The position numbers and the translations under genes were made by a program. The notes below the pieces were generated by a model. That model was not told where the DNA came from. It ran no database searches and saw only the letters and a list, made by a program, of their open reading frames with translations. A stretch of DNA of 64,000 bases from Anaerolineales bacterium UBA3499. GTDB taxonomy: Bacteria; Chloroflexota; Anaerolineae; Anaerolineales; UBA11657. The DNA lies in the NCBI GenBank assembly GCA_002377585.1, contig DFQC01000025.1, positions 124,001 through 188,000 on the forward strand, given 5' to 3'. Position 1 is the first letter of the stretch. Each line of letters begins with the position of its first letter. Below are positions 1 to 9,108 of the stretch, piece after piece.

Positions 1-472
1 TGACCTGTCCTGGAAAAAGAGCTTTCGCAACAAAGAATGTAAGTGCCACAGTTCCACATCCTAACAATATGGAGAACCACCGGAGTAAGTGCACGGCCAG
101 AGCAACATCAGTCAAGGGAAATTCCTTAGTACTAGTATGACGAAACATGTTTACATTTACGGTAGTACCTGGAACACCTACTTGACCAAAAGGATTGTAT
201 GAATAATGACTTAGTGAATCAAAATCATCAATCCAAGAAATTAGGGATGCACCTATCAAATAATAGAATGGTGGCTGGCTACCTTCTTGTCTATAAGTAG
301 TAATTTCTCCAACCTGTTGTACAGGCAAACCACGACCAGATGCAATTTCTCTTACGACTCCATAGTGCCACGCTTCATCAGAAGCTTCAAAAATCGGTGT
401 TGATTGATTGTACACAAACGCAACACCGATAAACAATATTAGCAATAGTCTTAAAGGAGTATATGACTTCAT
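1..472 (-). CDS. Membrane glycosyltransferase-like protein, 3' part beyond window edge
   Basis: The frame opens at ATG 472 and runs off the left edge without a stop (157 codons visible), so only the N-terminus is present. It begins with a short basic stretch and a hydrophobic segment (residues 8-21). A periplasm-facing loop follows with EASDEAWHYGVV and, further on, GSQPPFYYLIGA. The acidic D-E followed by a downstream QPPxYY is the usual opening of GT39/ArnT-like or DUF2142 polyprenyl-phosphate-sugar glycosyltransferases with many membrane segments. A second hydrophobic segment starts near the edge. An in-frame TGA lies upstream, so ATG 472 is the first good start. A TATAAT lies on the minus strand at 540-545. 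The exact subfamily and the sugar cannot be told. Confidence 0.75.
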   Translation of the reverse strand, partial: MKSYTPLRLLLILFIGVAFVYNQSTPIFEASDEAWHYGVVREIASGRGLPVQQVGEITTYRQEGSQPPFYYLIGASLISWIDDFDSLSHYSYNPFGQVGVPGTTVNVNMFRHTSTKEFPLTDVALAVHLLRWFSILLGCGTVALTFFVAKALFPGQV

Positions 473-557
473 AATTTTGGTAAAAATATCAGCATAAGGA
501 ATGGAAACACATCAGTTCCAGAGACTGACTGTTTTTGACATTATACAATTTCAGATA

Positions 558-1595
558 CTAATTAGAGTTGATGAAGCAGGCTAATTCGTGGCCAGGGTCC
601 ATAAGAACACGAACTGGGGTCGCGGGTGCAATTCGAACGGTATGTCTTTGTAAACTATGTATGAAGCGTCCTGAGGGAAGACGTACACGATAAACATTGA
701 CCATACCTCGGTACTCTCTTGTTAACACTATTGCTCCAGAGGTTGGATCAGGTGCAATACGTACATCATCAGCTCGTACCGCTACTTCAACTTGATCACC
801 AACATTCACAGGATGAGTTGACTGCAACAAACCAATCTCAGTTTGAACACCTTCGGCAGTCACTTCTCCAGGCAGGAAATCTGTTTCACCCATGAAAGTA
901 GCTACAAAGCGAGTAGCAGGATTACCAAATACATCGCCAGGATTACCCACTTGCTGAATACTTCCTTGGTGCTGCACGGCAATGCGATCCCCCATAAACA
1001 AAGCCTCTTCTTGATGATGAGTTACAAATATTGCAGTAGCCCCACTCATTCTAAGAATAGCTCTCACTTCATTACGTACATGTACTCTCTGCCCACTATC
1101 GAGGTTAGAAAACGGTTCGTCCAAGAGTAATACATCCGGTCTAGGACCCATCGCGCGAGCAAGAGCAACACGCTGTTGCTCCCCGCCAGACAATTCATTA
1201 GGCATACGATCTGCATAACCACTTAATCCAACCAACTGTAACATAGCAGCTACCTGATCGTCTTTATCGGCACCGTGCAATCCGTAAGCAATATTAGCTG
1301 CTACACTTAGATGCGGGAACAAAGCATAATTTTGAAACACCATACCAACTCGACGAAATTCAGGTGGGACAAATCTCTCCGGGCTCACCATCACACGACC
1401 ACCTACTTCAATCGATCCAGCATCAGGCTTGGCAACGCCTGTAATTAGACGCAAAAGCGTAGTCTTACCACATCCACTAGGACCGATAAGAGCAAGAATC
1501 TCCCCTTTAACAACATCAAGACTTAGGCCATTCAACGCACCAGTATCTGAAAATGTTTTCACTAAACCTTCACATCGGACTGCTATCTCACTCAT
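558..1595 (-). CDS. fbpC: Iron(III) ABC transporter ATP-binding protein
   Basis: This is the ATPase of a ferric-ion importer (345 aa). It has Walker A GPSGCGKTT (38-46), Q-loop Q88, signature LSGGEQ (135-140), Walker B VLLLDEP (155-161) and switch His193. A C-terminal TOBE-type extension follows (about 240-345), as in FbpC/PotA-type ATPases. Its ATG follows the stop codon of the permease gene with no gap, and the binding protein lies just upstream, so the three form one operon in the order fbpA-fbpB-fbpC. The iron assignment rests on the partner proteins and the adjacent Fur-family gene. Other trivalent or small-anion substrates remain possible from the ATPase alone. Confidence 0.88.
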   Translation of the reverse strand: MSEIAVRCEGLVKTFSDTGALNGLSLDVVKGEILALIGPSGCGKTTLLRLITGVAKPDAGSIEVGGRVMVSPERFVPPEFRRVGMVFQNYALFPHLSVAANIAYGLHGADKDDQVAAMLQLVGLSGYADRMPNELSGGEQQRVALARAMGPRPDVLLLDEPFSNLDSGQRVHVRNEVRAILRMSGATAIFVTHHQEEALFMGDRIAVQHQGSIQQVGNPGDVFGNPATRFVATFMGETDFLPGEVTAEGVQTEIGLLQSTHPVNVGDQVEVAVRADDVRIAPDPTSGAIVLTREYRGMVNVYRVRLPSGRFIHSLQRHTVRIAPATPVRVLMDPGHELACFINSN

Positions 1596-3179
1596 TTAAT
1601 TCAGACTCTCTCTTAAGATAATAGATGCCATCGGCACAGATGATAACAGAATTAATAACAATGCGGGAGCAGCAGCTGCTCCAAACATTGCTTCTTCAAC
1701 AGCCGACCAAACTGATGTTGCTAAAGTACTGAAACCTAGAGGCCCCAAAATTAACGTAATGGGCAATTCCTTCATAACCGTAAGAAACACTAAGCCAATC
1801 CCAGCAGCTATGCCAGACCATGAGACAGGAACTGTAATAGTACGAAACACCATTAACGGATTCTTGCCTAAAGTCCGTGCTGCTTGCTCAATACTAGGAG
1901 ATATTTGCAAGAAAGACGTTCGCAATGCCCCTACTGCCTGTGGAAGAAACATGATTAAGTATCCGAATAGTAACAAATATACAGTCTGATAGATAGGATT
2001 GGCGTAATTAGCACCAAAAAACACCAATGCTAAAGCAACGACTATGCCTGGTAAAGCAAAAGCAGAATAGGATATCCTTTCCAATAAGATAGCAAAGCGA
2101 CCCTTTTTACGCACACTTAACCACGCAACAGGAATAGAAGCTAATAATACTAATCCTGATGCCAATCCAGATGCGAATAAAGAATTCCATGCTGACATCC
2201 ACAATGATGAGTAAGACATGGTAATATTGATTTCTCTAAACAACCAGTAAGCTAATATGCTCGCAGGTAGTACTAGCGACAATACTACAATACCAGCACA
2301 AAAAAATAATGATGGCCAACGCCAATGCCCAAGCTTTATTTGTATTGGATTGCCAACAGCTCCCACATGTCCTCCATAATAATTCGCCCTACCTCGGGTT
2401 CTAATTTCGATGAATAGCACCAATAAAGTTAGTAATATCAGAACTAGTGCTAATACAGCTGCACCAGTACGATCAAAAGATGATTGATACTGAATATACA
2501 GTACACGCGTAAAAGTACTGTATCGCATAAATGATACTGCCCCAAAATCCCGCAAAACATATAGCGCAACCAACAAACCCCCTGCTGCAAGACCTGGCCT
2601 AAGCTGCGGGAGAGTGATACGCCAAAAAGTGCCCCATGGACCATCTCCCAGATTTCTAGAAGCTTCTTCTAAAACAGGATTCATTCGCATTAGAGCAGCC
2701 CTGGTAGTTGTAAGAATATAAGGATAACTAAGTAAAGTAAGAACCAAAAATGCTCCGGGGAAACCGTATAATTTGGGCAATTCTTTGACTCCTAAAGGCT
2801 CTAGCCACTGCTGCAATATTCCACGCGGTCCTAATACAGAAATAAACAAGTAGGCACCTACATAGCTTGGAACTACTAGAGGTAAAGTAGTTAGTATTGC
2901 CCACAAACGACGCATGGGTAAATCAGTTCGAACAGTCAGCCAAGCGATTGGAACAGCTACTAGTGCACTACCTAATGTAACTGCAACCGCCAGATAAACG
3001 GTTTTTAACAGAATACGAGCAGTACGATAACTAAATAGTATGCTCCATATTGAATCACCAGCTTCCGATGCGCGAAGAAGTAAATATCCAATTGGCAACA
3101 GAAGTAAACTTGCAACAAGAGCGCCTGTGAACCACAACACAACTTTCACCGGACTGGTATTACGAAAGAAAAAAATCAC
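1596..3179 (-). CDS. fbpB: Iron(III) ABC transporter permease, fused two-domain
   Basis: This inner-membrane permease of the FbpB/ThiP type has two fused BPD_transp_1 domains and about 12 hydrophobic segments. The EAA-type loops are visible as EEASRNLGDGPWGTFWRITL and EQAARTLGKNPLMVFRTITV. I place the start at GTG 3179 (527 aa) because AAAGGAGAG at 3186-3194 lies 6 nt upstream. The frame is open further upstream to 3212, but that start would bury this Shine-Dalgarno site inside the gene. The gene follows fbpA by about 87 bases and is directly joined to fbpC. It forms the transmembrane path for iron delivered by FbpA. Confidence 0.88.
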   Translation of the reverse strand: MIFFFRNTSPVKVVLWFTGALVASLLLLPIGYLLLRASEAGDSIWSILFSYRTARILLKTVYLAVAVTLGSALVAVPIAWLTVRTDLPMRRLWAILTTLPLVVPSYVGAYLFISVLGPRGILQQWLEPLGVKELPKLYGFPGAFLVLTLLSYPYILTTTRAALMRMNPVLEEASRNLGDGPWGTFWRITLPQLRPGLAAGGLLVALYVLRDFGAVSFMRYSTFTRVLYIQYQSSFDRTGAAVLALVLILLTLLVLFIEIRTRGRANYYGGHVGAVGNPIQIKLGHWRWPSLFFCAGIVVLSLVLPASILAYWLFREINITMSYSSLWMSAWNSLFASGLASGLVLLASIPVAWLSVRKKGRFAILLERISYSAFALPGIVVALALVFFGANYANPIYQTVYLLLFGYLIMFLPQAVGALRTSFLQISPSIEQAARTLGKNPLMVFRTITVPVSWSGIAAGIGLVFLTVMKELPITLILGPLGFSTLATSVWSAVEEAMFGAAAAPALLLILLSSVPMASIILRESLN

Positions 3180-3266
3180 GCGACGCTCTCCTTTGCAAAG
3201 CACTAAATTCACACAAAAACAAATTTATACAAGCTTGCAATTATGCAATTTAGTCATCTATGACAA

Positions 3267-4376
3267 CTATTCCAACGCACCTACTTCTGTAAGCAGATCA
3301 ACTGTACCTTGTAAATCTACTAAATCACTAAGATCAATATCAATCTTAGGCAGCTCAGCAATTGGAGTCAACTCTCTATGAATCTTCACACCCTCTACCA
3401 ATGGGTATTCATAAGTTTGTCCAGCAAAATACTGTTGTGCCACCGGAGACAAAAGGAAATTAATGAATTTCATTGCGTTGTCTTCATTTGCACCTGTATC
3501 GATCCTACCAACTCCTGCAACCATTACCAATGATCCAGGGCCACCTCCTGTCAAGAAATAGTTCCTAGCTTTGAAATTCTCACCTTCAGCAGCAATGAAA
3601 CGATGCAAGTAATAATGATTCACAAACCCTACATCAATCTCACCTGCAGCTGCAGCAGCAACTTGCGGTGTATTCTTAGGATAAACACCAACATCATTGG
3701 CCATTATGCCTTGAAGCCATTCCTTGGTCTTATCTTCCCCCCAAGTCGATCTCAGAGCAGTAACCATTGCTTGGAAAGAACCATTAGTAGGTGCCCATCC
3801 AAGACGACCTTTCCACTCTGGCTCTACAAAACCCCATAGATCAGAAGGTAGATCTTTTTCAGGATCAATGGTTGCGGTATTGTAAACAATCACCCGCGCT
3901 CGACCCGAAACACCAACCCAGTTACCATTTTTCGATTGAAACTTTGAATCTACATTGGCTAATACATCAGCAGGTAAATCTGCAAACATACCAGCTTCGG
4001 CCACAGCACCAAGTCCGCCAGGATCTTGTGCCCAGAAAACATCGGCAGGGCTATTATTGCCCTCTTCCAGCAACACTGCTGCCATTTCAGCAGTTTTGCC
4101 ATACTTAACTTCTACTTCTATACCTGAAGCAGCAGCAAACTGATCGATAATGGGCTGCACTAGCTTCTCTGAACGTCCAGAATACACTACCAGACTTCCT
4201 GGAGCAGAATCAACCTCAACAACCTTTTCTACCTCTACTACTTTTTCAACAGGAACCTCCTTGACAACCTCTACTACTTCGGGCTGACAAGATGCTACAA
4301 ACAAACCAGACACTATCAATGAATACAATATCATTTTTGTACTACTAACAGTGTTATGAAATCTAATCTTACACAT
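3267..4376 (-). CDS. fbpA: Iron(III)-binding lipoprotein of ABC transporter
   Basis: This is the extracytoplasmic solute-binding lipoprotein of the Fbp/AfuA type (369 aa from ATG 4376). The signal peptide ends in LFVASC, a lipobox with the lipidated Cys followed by a Val/Glu/Lys repeat linker that is common in chloroflexotal binding proteins. The mature part has VVYSGRSEKLVQPIIDQF and later NHYYLHRF; the adjacent tyrosines are the usual ferric-ion ligands in this family. I prefer ATG 4376, because GGGGTGA ends 8 nt upstream, over the GTG at 4388. It is the first gene of the fbpABC operon and lies downstream of the Fur-family gene on the same strand, which supports iron as the substrate. Confidence 0.88.
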   Translation of the reverse strand: MCKIRFHNTVSSTKMILYSLIVSGLFVASCQPEVVEVVKEVPVEKVVEVEKVVEVDSAPGSLVVYSGRSEKLVQPIIDQFAAASGIEVEVKYGKTAEMAAVLLEEGNNSPADVFWAQDPGGLGAVAEAGMFADLPADVLANVDSKFQSKNGNWVGVSGRARVIVYNTATIDPEKDLPSDLWGFVEPEWKGRLGWAPTNGSFQAMVTALRSTWGEDKTKEWLQGIMANDVGVYPKNTPQVAAAAAGEIDVGFVNHYYLHRFIAAEGENFKARNYFLTGGGPGSLVMVAGVGRIDTGANEDNAMKFINFLLSPVAQQYFAGQTYEYPLVEGVKIHRELTPIAELPKIDIDLSDLVDLQGTVDLLTEVGALE

Positions 4377-4447
4377 AGAACTATTCACCCCATAAAAATA
4401 TTTTTCTGATAAAACACAACATTAAAACAACAAAATATAATAATTAT

Positions 4448-4466
4448 TTACATGAACGCTCTCCTC
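4448..4466 (-). promoter_or_regulatory. Shine-Dalgarno followed by start-stop (ATG-TAA) in fbpA leader
   Basis: On the minus strand GAGGAGA (4460-4466) is followed after 6 nt by ATG (4451-4453) and directly by TAA (4448-4450). This is about 72 bases before the fbpA start. It is the strongest ribosome-binding sequence near the gene, yet no reading frame follows. It may be a minimal start-stop element in the fbpA leader, or chance. Confidence 0.3.
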
Positions 4467-4476
4467 ATCAATATTG

Positions 4477-4495
4477 ATATATATATATATATATA
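4477..4495. repeat. (AT)n microsatellite upstream of fbpA
   Basis: An uninterrupted alternating AT tract of 19 bases lies in the gap between fur and the fbpABC operon. It is self-complementary and close to where a promoter for fbpA would be expected. A slippage-prone tract here could alter promoter spacing, but that is only inference. Confidence 0.7.
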
Positions 4496-4538
4496 ATATG
4501 TTGACTATGTAGTAATACCTAAGTGGATAATGCTTAAA

Positions 4539-4988
4539 TCACAATGTCAAATTTTCTTCATCATTAACACAGCTAGCACAATAACCCTCAAAACACACAC
4601 AAGCGTGAGTGAATTTTGCACCAGTTAATGCCGAAAATTCTTTTTGGACTTGAACAATCTTGGGGGTTTCAACTTCTATGATCTTACGACAGCCAAGACA
4701 TGTAAAATGGTAATGCTCACCTTTATTGACAGATTCATAATACTCTACACTATGATCACGAGCAAAATAGCGCTGCTCAATTAATTCCATATCCTTAAGA
4801 ATACTCAGCGTTCTATATACAGTAGCAATATTCAAATTGCCATTAATCTTCTTTGCTCTTCTGTACACCTCTTCCGCATCTAGATGATCGCCAGTTTCAT
4901 CTAGGATAGAAAGAATAAGTTTGCGCTGAGGGGTCATCCTACGACCCGCAGCCTTTAACTGCGATTCGAGAGAAGTTTTTGTGTCCAT
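4539..4988 (-). CDS. fur: Fur-family metal-responsive repressor
   Basis: Fur-superfamily regulator of 149 aa. The winged-helix half includes RRMTPQRKLILSILDE and NIATVYRTLSIL (recognition helix). The dimerisation half has HYHFTCLGCRKIIEVE and a C-terminal CxxC (GYCASC), giving two CxxC pairs for a structural zinc. I chose ATG 4988 because GAGGTGA lies 5 nt upstream; the frame is open to 5126, but that extension would cover the promoter and operator. Placed directly upstream of fbpABC on the same strand, it probably senses Fe(II) and represses that operon. Zur or Mur specificity cannot be excluded from the sequence alone. Confidence 0.9.
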   Translation of the reverse strand: MDTKTSLESQLKAAGRRMTPQRKLILSILDETGDHLDAEEVYRRAKKINGNLNIATVYRTLSILKDMELIEQRYFARDHSVEYYESVNKGEHYHFTCLGCRKIIEVETPKIVQVQKEFSALTGAKFTHACVCFEGYCASCVNDEENLTL

Positions 4989-5043
4989 TTTTTCACCTCT
5001 GATTATGCAATTACTGTACTGTCTAACTATTACATTAATCACA

Positions 5044-5072
5044 CTAATACTGTAATATTCTTGCAATTGCAA
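5044..5072 (-). promoter_or_regulatory. Predicted promoter of fur
   Basis: On the minus strand TTGCAA (5067-5072) and TATTAG (5044-5049) are separated by 17 bases. The -35 box lies inside the left arm of the large inverted repeat at 5053-5103, so a repressor bound there would block RNA polymerase. The fur start codon lies about 55 bases downstream of the -10 box. Confidence 0.45.
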
Positions 5073-5103
5073 ATGATTCGCAATTGCAATTGCGAGAATA
5101 TTA
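5053..5103. promoter_or_regulatory. Large inverted-repeat operator upstream of fur (probable Fur-family box)
   Basis: The arms 5053-5070 (TAATATTCTTGCAATTGC) and 5086-5103 are inverted copies matching at 17 of 18 positions, separated by 15 bases. Nested within are a 12-bp palindrome (TTGCAATTGCAA, 5061-5072) and a perfect 18-bp palindrome (TCGCAATTGCAATTGCGA, 5078-5095). The part GCAAATGATTCGCAATTGC (5069-5087) resembles known Fur sites with GCAAATGAT half-sites. The element overlaps the predicted fur -35 box, so autoregulation is the likely role. Confidence 0.65.
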
Positions 5104-5226
5104 GCATAACTTATTGTAAAAAACAAATTAATTTACTGCACAATGCTTGCTTATTGCAGGTGTATGTTATTAGCAATAATATATTAAGTTTTTATCAAAA
5201 AGTGATGAACTTCACACAATTAGATG

Positions 5227-8200
5227 TTAGCGCTGAACAAAAATAGGTACATCTTCACTCCGAGTAATATTTCCAGCTGCGTCACCTGCACGCACATGAA
5301 TAGTATGTGAACCCAATGTATCTATCTTCCAACGCGTAGCAAAAGGAGCAATCGTTCTAGTTTCGACTTGTTTGTCATCAACCCATATTTCCACAAAAGA
5401 AACTGAAAAATCATCGCTAACATCTGGTTGAATGACAATAGATTCTTCATCAATATCAACAATCTTTCCTGACCATGGAGAAGTAATACTGACAACAGGA
5501 GGCTCGTTGTCTACTGTCACCTGCACTATAGAGATGTCAAATTGTTGATCGTTCCGTATTACTAGTAACTGTAAAGTATAGAGTCCAGATAATCCAGTGG
5601 TATCCCACTGTTGTAAAACACCGTCATCTACTCTTTCATAATTGTCTTCTCCAAGCTGCGACCACTTATCTGGATTAAGGCCTTGTCCATACTGTAATCT
5701 ATAATATTGAAAATCATCTCCTGTTGCATAGCCTTCTATAGCCACATTTCCTCTGACATAATCAAATGGTAGCGGTAAAATAATTTCGGCTGCTTGCATA
5801 GTTGCAGTTTGCTCATCGCCTTGAAAAGTATCATACTCATATGGCGGCTGTGGTATTCCTTCATTTGCGATCCAATCAGCAGCTCCTGAAGGCAGTATCT
5901 GAAAAATTCTATCTTCGATTAGTTCTGGCGGTGTATAAACAGTGGCTAATTTACCGGTATCTCTATTAATCTTAAACGACTTCCATATGTCGTCTAAGGA
6001 AACTGGCTCAGTTCCAATGACAAATACCTCACGAACAATATCCTGACAATCATCCGTTGGCAACAAACCGGACGGATAACATACTTTAGTCTCCTTAATT
6101 CCTATAGGACGATCCCATCCAATAGGTGCAAGACCCATAGAACGCACACCATAAGTCATGACGGCATTCCAAATAGGAGCAGCTCCATTAGACCCAGTGA
6201 CTTCTAACATTCCTGTGGAGTCATTATTTCCTACCCAAACTCCAGCCACTAAATGAGGTGTATAACCCACGGTCCAGCTATCAACATAATTGTTTGTTGT
6301 GCCAGTTTTGGCCGCAGCGGGACGTCCCAACTCCAAGGAATTAGGATGGCCAAAAGCAGGAATACGAGCACGCTCATCCGAAAGCACGTGATTCATCAAG
6401 TAAGCTAGTTCAGGACTAAGTACGGCCCGGGTATCGGGTTCTATAAACTCACATGGTGATTCACCGTCCGTTCCGCAGTATGTCAATACACTACCATCCC
6501 TGTCTTTAATGTTAAGAATCGCAACCGGATCTAAGGATCGAAAACCAGTCCGAATCTGCGATTCATGTGAAGGTTTACCTGCCATAATTCCATTGTTAGC
6601 AAGCACACTATAAGCATAGGTTAGATCCATCAAGCTAACTTCACCTCCACCTAAAGTTAGAGCCGGACCAAACTTGTCAGTATCACCATCCAATGAATTA
6701 ATCCCTAATTTATGCGCGGTACGAAGTACATTCTCTACACCCACCATGGTCATGACTTTTACTGCAGGTACATTGAGTGATTGAGAGAGTGCTGTACGAA
6801 AGCTAACGGGACCACGAAAAGAGCGGTCATAATTTTCGGGCACATACGAAACACCCGAATCTAATGGGAATGCTGTCCTTACATCAAGCACCATGCTAGC
6901 GGGCGTGTATCCTTGTGAAAATGCAGTTAGATAAGTGAAAGGCTTAATTGTAGAACCAGGTTGACGCAATCCGTCTGTAGCTACGTTATAACTACCATCT
7001 ATGTCACTATTCCAATAATCATAAGAACCAAGCATAGAGAGTATCTCACCAGTTCCCGGTGCTTGTACAACAACCGCCACATTACTAGCTTTACGATCAA
7101 CGCCTACATATTTGCTAGCTATGGGAGGTAAATATGCCGTCGCCTTACAATCAGTACTATCAGATGTTGATACAACTGTATTTGGATCTAACCCACGCAA
7201 ACGTTCAATATGGGTACGAGCCACACACTCTACCTGCTTCTGTAAATCAAGATCTAATGTAGTAGTGATGCGCAAACCACCGCGCTGTACTAGATCCTCA
7301 CCTAATAACAATTCAGCCTCATTCAATACATGGAAAACAAAATGTGGAGCATCAATGTTAAATCGACTACTGGCCGGTTGCAACCTAGCAAAAACATCAT
7401 CAGCAAGAGCTGCACGCGCATCTTCATCAGAAATATAGCCTTGCTCTACCATCGAATCTAAAACTAAAACTTGTCTCTTCCTTGCGGATTCAGGATTGTC
7501 AATTGGATTTAGACCTGGAGACTGCGGAATCGATGCTAGCAATGCACTTTCAGATAAACTCAGTTGTGCTGCGGGTTTTCCAAAATACACTCTTGATGCT
7601 GCATCTATTCCATAAGCAAGATTCCCATAGAAATTAGTATTTAGATACCACTCAAGTATTTGTGCTTTGTTGTATCTGGTTGTGGCTTCACGCGCAATTA
7701 GCACTTCACGCAACTTACGAGCGTAACTAGTATCTGCATACATACCGGGAGCAATAATCACATTTTTTACTAGTTGCTGGGTAATAGTACTCCCACCTTG
7801 AATAAGTCCGGGGCAATCCTCAGGACGTAATACACAAATTGGTCTACTTAGGTTGGCACTAAAAGCCCTCAGCATACCAAATAGGTCGTAACCTGCATTC
7901 TGATAAAAAGTTTTATCTTCTATGGATATAGTAGCTGTCTGGAAACGCACTGGTATCTGCTCAAGATCCAACCACTGTCTATCTCCAGCACGAGGATCAA
8001 TCACTTCGTACAAAACATGCTGACCAGTTCGATCAAAAACCTTTGTTGTTTGAAAAAACTGATTGCTGGAAGTCTGGAATGCTAATTCTAGAGACTCAGC
8101 GCTCGGTAAATCCACAACAATTTCAGAATATACTCCAAGCACTATCACTGCTCCAGCAGTAATGGATGCAAATACAATCATGACAACCATTAGCAACAAT

Positions 8201-8292
8201 CCAACAAACCACGGCCGCATACTACGTATACCACTTTTGGCACGACGACGACGTGCGCGCCTGTCGCGAACAATATGTATTGCGTTAGGCAT
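5227..8292 (-). CDS. Class A penicillin-binding protein (glycosyltransferase/transpeptidase)
   Basis: Bifunctional peptidoglycan synthase of 1021 aa. A basic cytoplasmic tail (RDRRARRRRAK) precedes a membrane anchor at about 29-56. The GT51 domain has SIEDKTFY (catalytic Glu125) and GGSTITQQLVKN. The transpeptidase has SxxK at Ser447 (QPGSTIKPF), SxN at 505-507 (SLN) and KTG at 662-664 (AAKTGTTN). After about residue 790 comes a long extension with Ig-like beta modules (VTVDNEPPVVSITSP and later), which accounts for its length beyond ordinary PBP1A. A TATAAT on the minus strand (8299-8304) lies 6 nt before the ATG, suggesting a leaderless or near-leaderless transcript. It is downstream of two methyltransferase genes. 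Confidence 0.93.
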   Translation of the reverse strand: MPNAIHIVRDRRARRRRAKSGIRSMRPWFVGLLLMVVMIVFASITAGAVIVLGVYSEIVVDLPSAESLELAFQTSSNQFFQTTKVFDRTGQHVLYEVIDPRAGDRQWLDLEQIPVRFQTATISIEDKTFYQNAGYDLFGMLRAFSANLSRPICVLRPEDCPGLIQGGSTITQQLVKNVIIAPGMYADTSYARKLREVLIAREATTRYNKAQILEWYLNTNFYGNLAYGIDAASRVYFGKPAAQLSLSESALLASIPQSPGLNPIDNPESARKRQVLVLDSMVEQGYISDEDARAALADDVFARLQPASSRFNIDAPHFVFHVLNEAELLLGEDLVQRGGLRITTTLDLDLQKQVECVARTHIERLRGLDPNTVVSTSDSTDCKATAYLPPIASKYVGVDRKASNVAVVVQAPGTGEILSMLGSYDYWNSDIDGSYNVATDGLRQPGSTIKPFTYLTAFSQGYTPASMVLDVRTAFPLDSGVSYVPENYDRSFRGPVSFRTALSQSLNVPAVKVMTMVGVENVLRTAHKLGINSLDGDTDKFGPALTLGGGEVSLMDLTYAYSVLANNGIMAGKPSHESQIRTGFRSLDPVAILNIKDRDGSVLTYCGTDGESPCEFIEPDTRAVLSPELAYLMNHVLSDERARIPAFGHPNSLELGRPAAAKTGTTNNYVDSWTVGYTPHLVAGVWVGNNDSTGMLEVTGSNGAAPIWNAVMTYGVRSMGLAPIGWDRPIGIKETKVCYPSGLLPTDDCQDIVREVFVIGTEPVSLDDIWKSFKINRDTGKLATVYTPPELIEDRIFQILPSGAADWIANEGIPQPPYEYDTFQGDEQTATMQAAEIILPLPFDYVRGNVAIEGYATGDDFQYYRLQYGQGLNPDKWSQLGEDNYERVDDGVLQQWDTTGLSGLYTLQLLVIRNDQQFDISIVQVTVDNEPPVVSITSPWSGKIVDIDEESIVIQPDVSDDFSVSFVEIWVDDKQVETRTIAPFATRWKIDTLGSHTIHVRAGDAAGNITRSEDVPIFVQR

Positions 8293-8298
8293 TCTATG

Positions 8299-8304
8299 AT
8301 TATA
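8299..8304 (-). promoter_or_regulatory. -10 box immediately upstream of the penicillin-binding protein gene
   Basis: TATAAT on the minus strand ends 6 nt before ATG 8292, so transcription would start at about the first base of the start codon. No good -35 hexamer is visible. This suggests a leaderless message. Confidence 0.4.
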
Positions 8305-8334
8305 GTACTAGTAAACTAGAACCATCCCTAATAT

Positions 8335-9108
8335 TTAGTCACCTAATTCTGGCAAATTCCTTTCTATCACAATCATATGCGATAGACCGAACCATCTTAA
8401 AGAAGTCCTCTCAAGAGACTGCAATCCATATCTGACCATCTTGCCAATCACACCGAATTTAGACACAAGGTTGTCATATCCCCCAAAAATTACAGTATGT
8501 GAAACTATTTTCGCCTGCATCCCACTAAATAGACTTCTAATCTCAGAAGGCAAGTAAGTGCGTACATGTGGTGCCAAAATATCGCGCAAAAAATTAGGTA
8601 GATAATTAATAAAAGGCACATTCCCAAAATGGTATTTGTCGCGCCAATAAATTCCGTGTGTTTCCACAGGATACCATCGGTTCGGAACAAAAATTATAGC
8701 TCTTCCACCGCTAACACCCTTTTCTTTGTCTGGTATCCGTAACACACGTACAATTTCATTGGCCGCCATATTGTCATCTTGAACATGCTCTAGAACTTCA
8801 TGAGAAATAACATAATCGAAGCATCCGTCCGCATACGGCAGATATTCGCACTGACCAGCTACCAAAAGGCTTGAATCAACAATAGAAGATGATAAACGTG
8901 ATATTTCAATATCAAGTCCATGTACACTTTCATAATATTGACTTAACTCACGGACATATATACCCAATCCGCAGCCATCTACTAAGATACGATTACCAGA
9001 TTGTACAGGTAGTGCAGATAACATCATTTGCAAACGTCGCTGCTGACCTTGCCTCCACACATAGGAAGGTTCTCCTCTTGAAGCAGCTTCGGAAGAGTAC
9101 TGGTTCAT
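8335..9108 (-). CDS. SAM-dependent methyltransferase, class I
   Basis: A methyltransferase of the Methyltransf_11 type (257 aa). Motif I is seen as RILVDGCGLGIYVREL, an acidic motif II as VHGLDIE, and a later motif as FDYVISHEVLEHVQDD. The C-terminal part is hydrophobic and ends VIERN. I place the start at ATG 9108, which overlaps the stop of ubiE as ATGA, implying translational coupling; an upstream in-frame ATG at 9120 is the alternative. The substrate is unknown. Its position between ubiE and a peptidoglycan synthase may mean a lipid, quinone or glycan substrate. Confidence 0.8.
   Translation of the reverse strand: MNQYSSEAASRGEPSYVWRQGQQRRLQMMLSALPVQSGNRILVDGCGLGIYVRELSQYYESVHGLDIEISRLSSSIVDSSLLVAGQCEYLPYADGCFDYVISHEVLEHVQDDNMAANEIVRVLRIPDKEKGVSGGRAIIFVPNRWYPVETHGIYWRDKYHFGNVPFINYLPNFLRDILAPHVRTYLPSEIRSLFSGMQAKIVSHTVIFGGYDNLVSKFGVIGKMVRYGLQSLERTSLRWFGLSHMIVIERNLPELGD

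Noticed and set aside
843..1130. Plus-strand open frame opposite fbpC
   Set aside because: It is antisense to a clear ABC ATPase gene, and its product has no domain character; the same applies to many other antisense frames in the window.
5151..5179. TTATTGC/GCAATAA hairpin between the penicillin-binding protein gene and fur
   Set aside because: A 7-bp AT-rich stem with a 15-base loop and no T run is weak evidence for a terminator.
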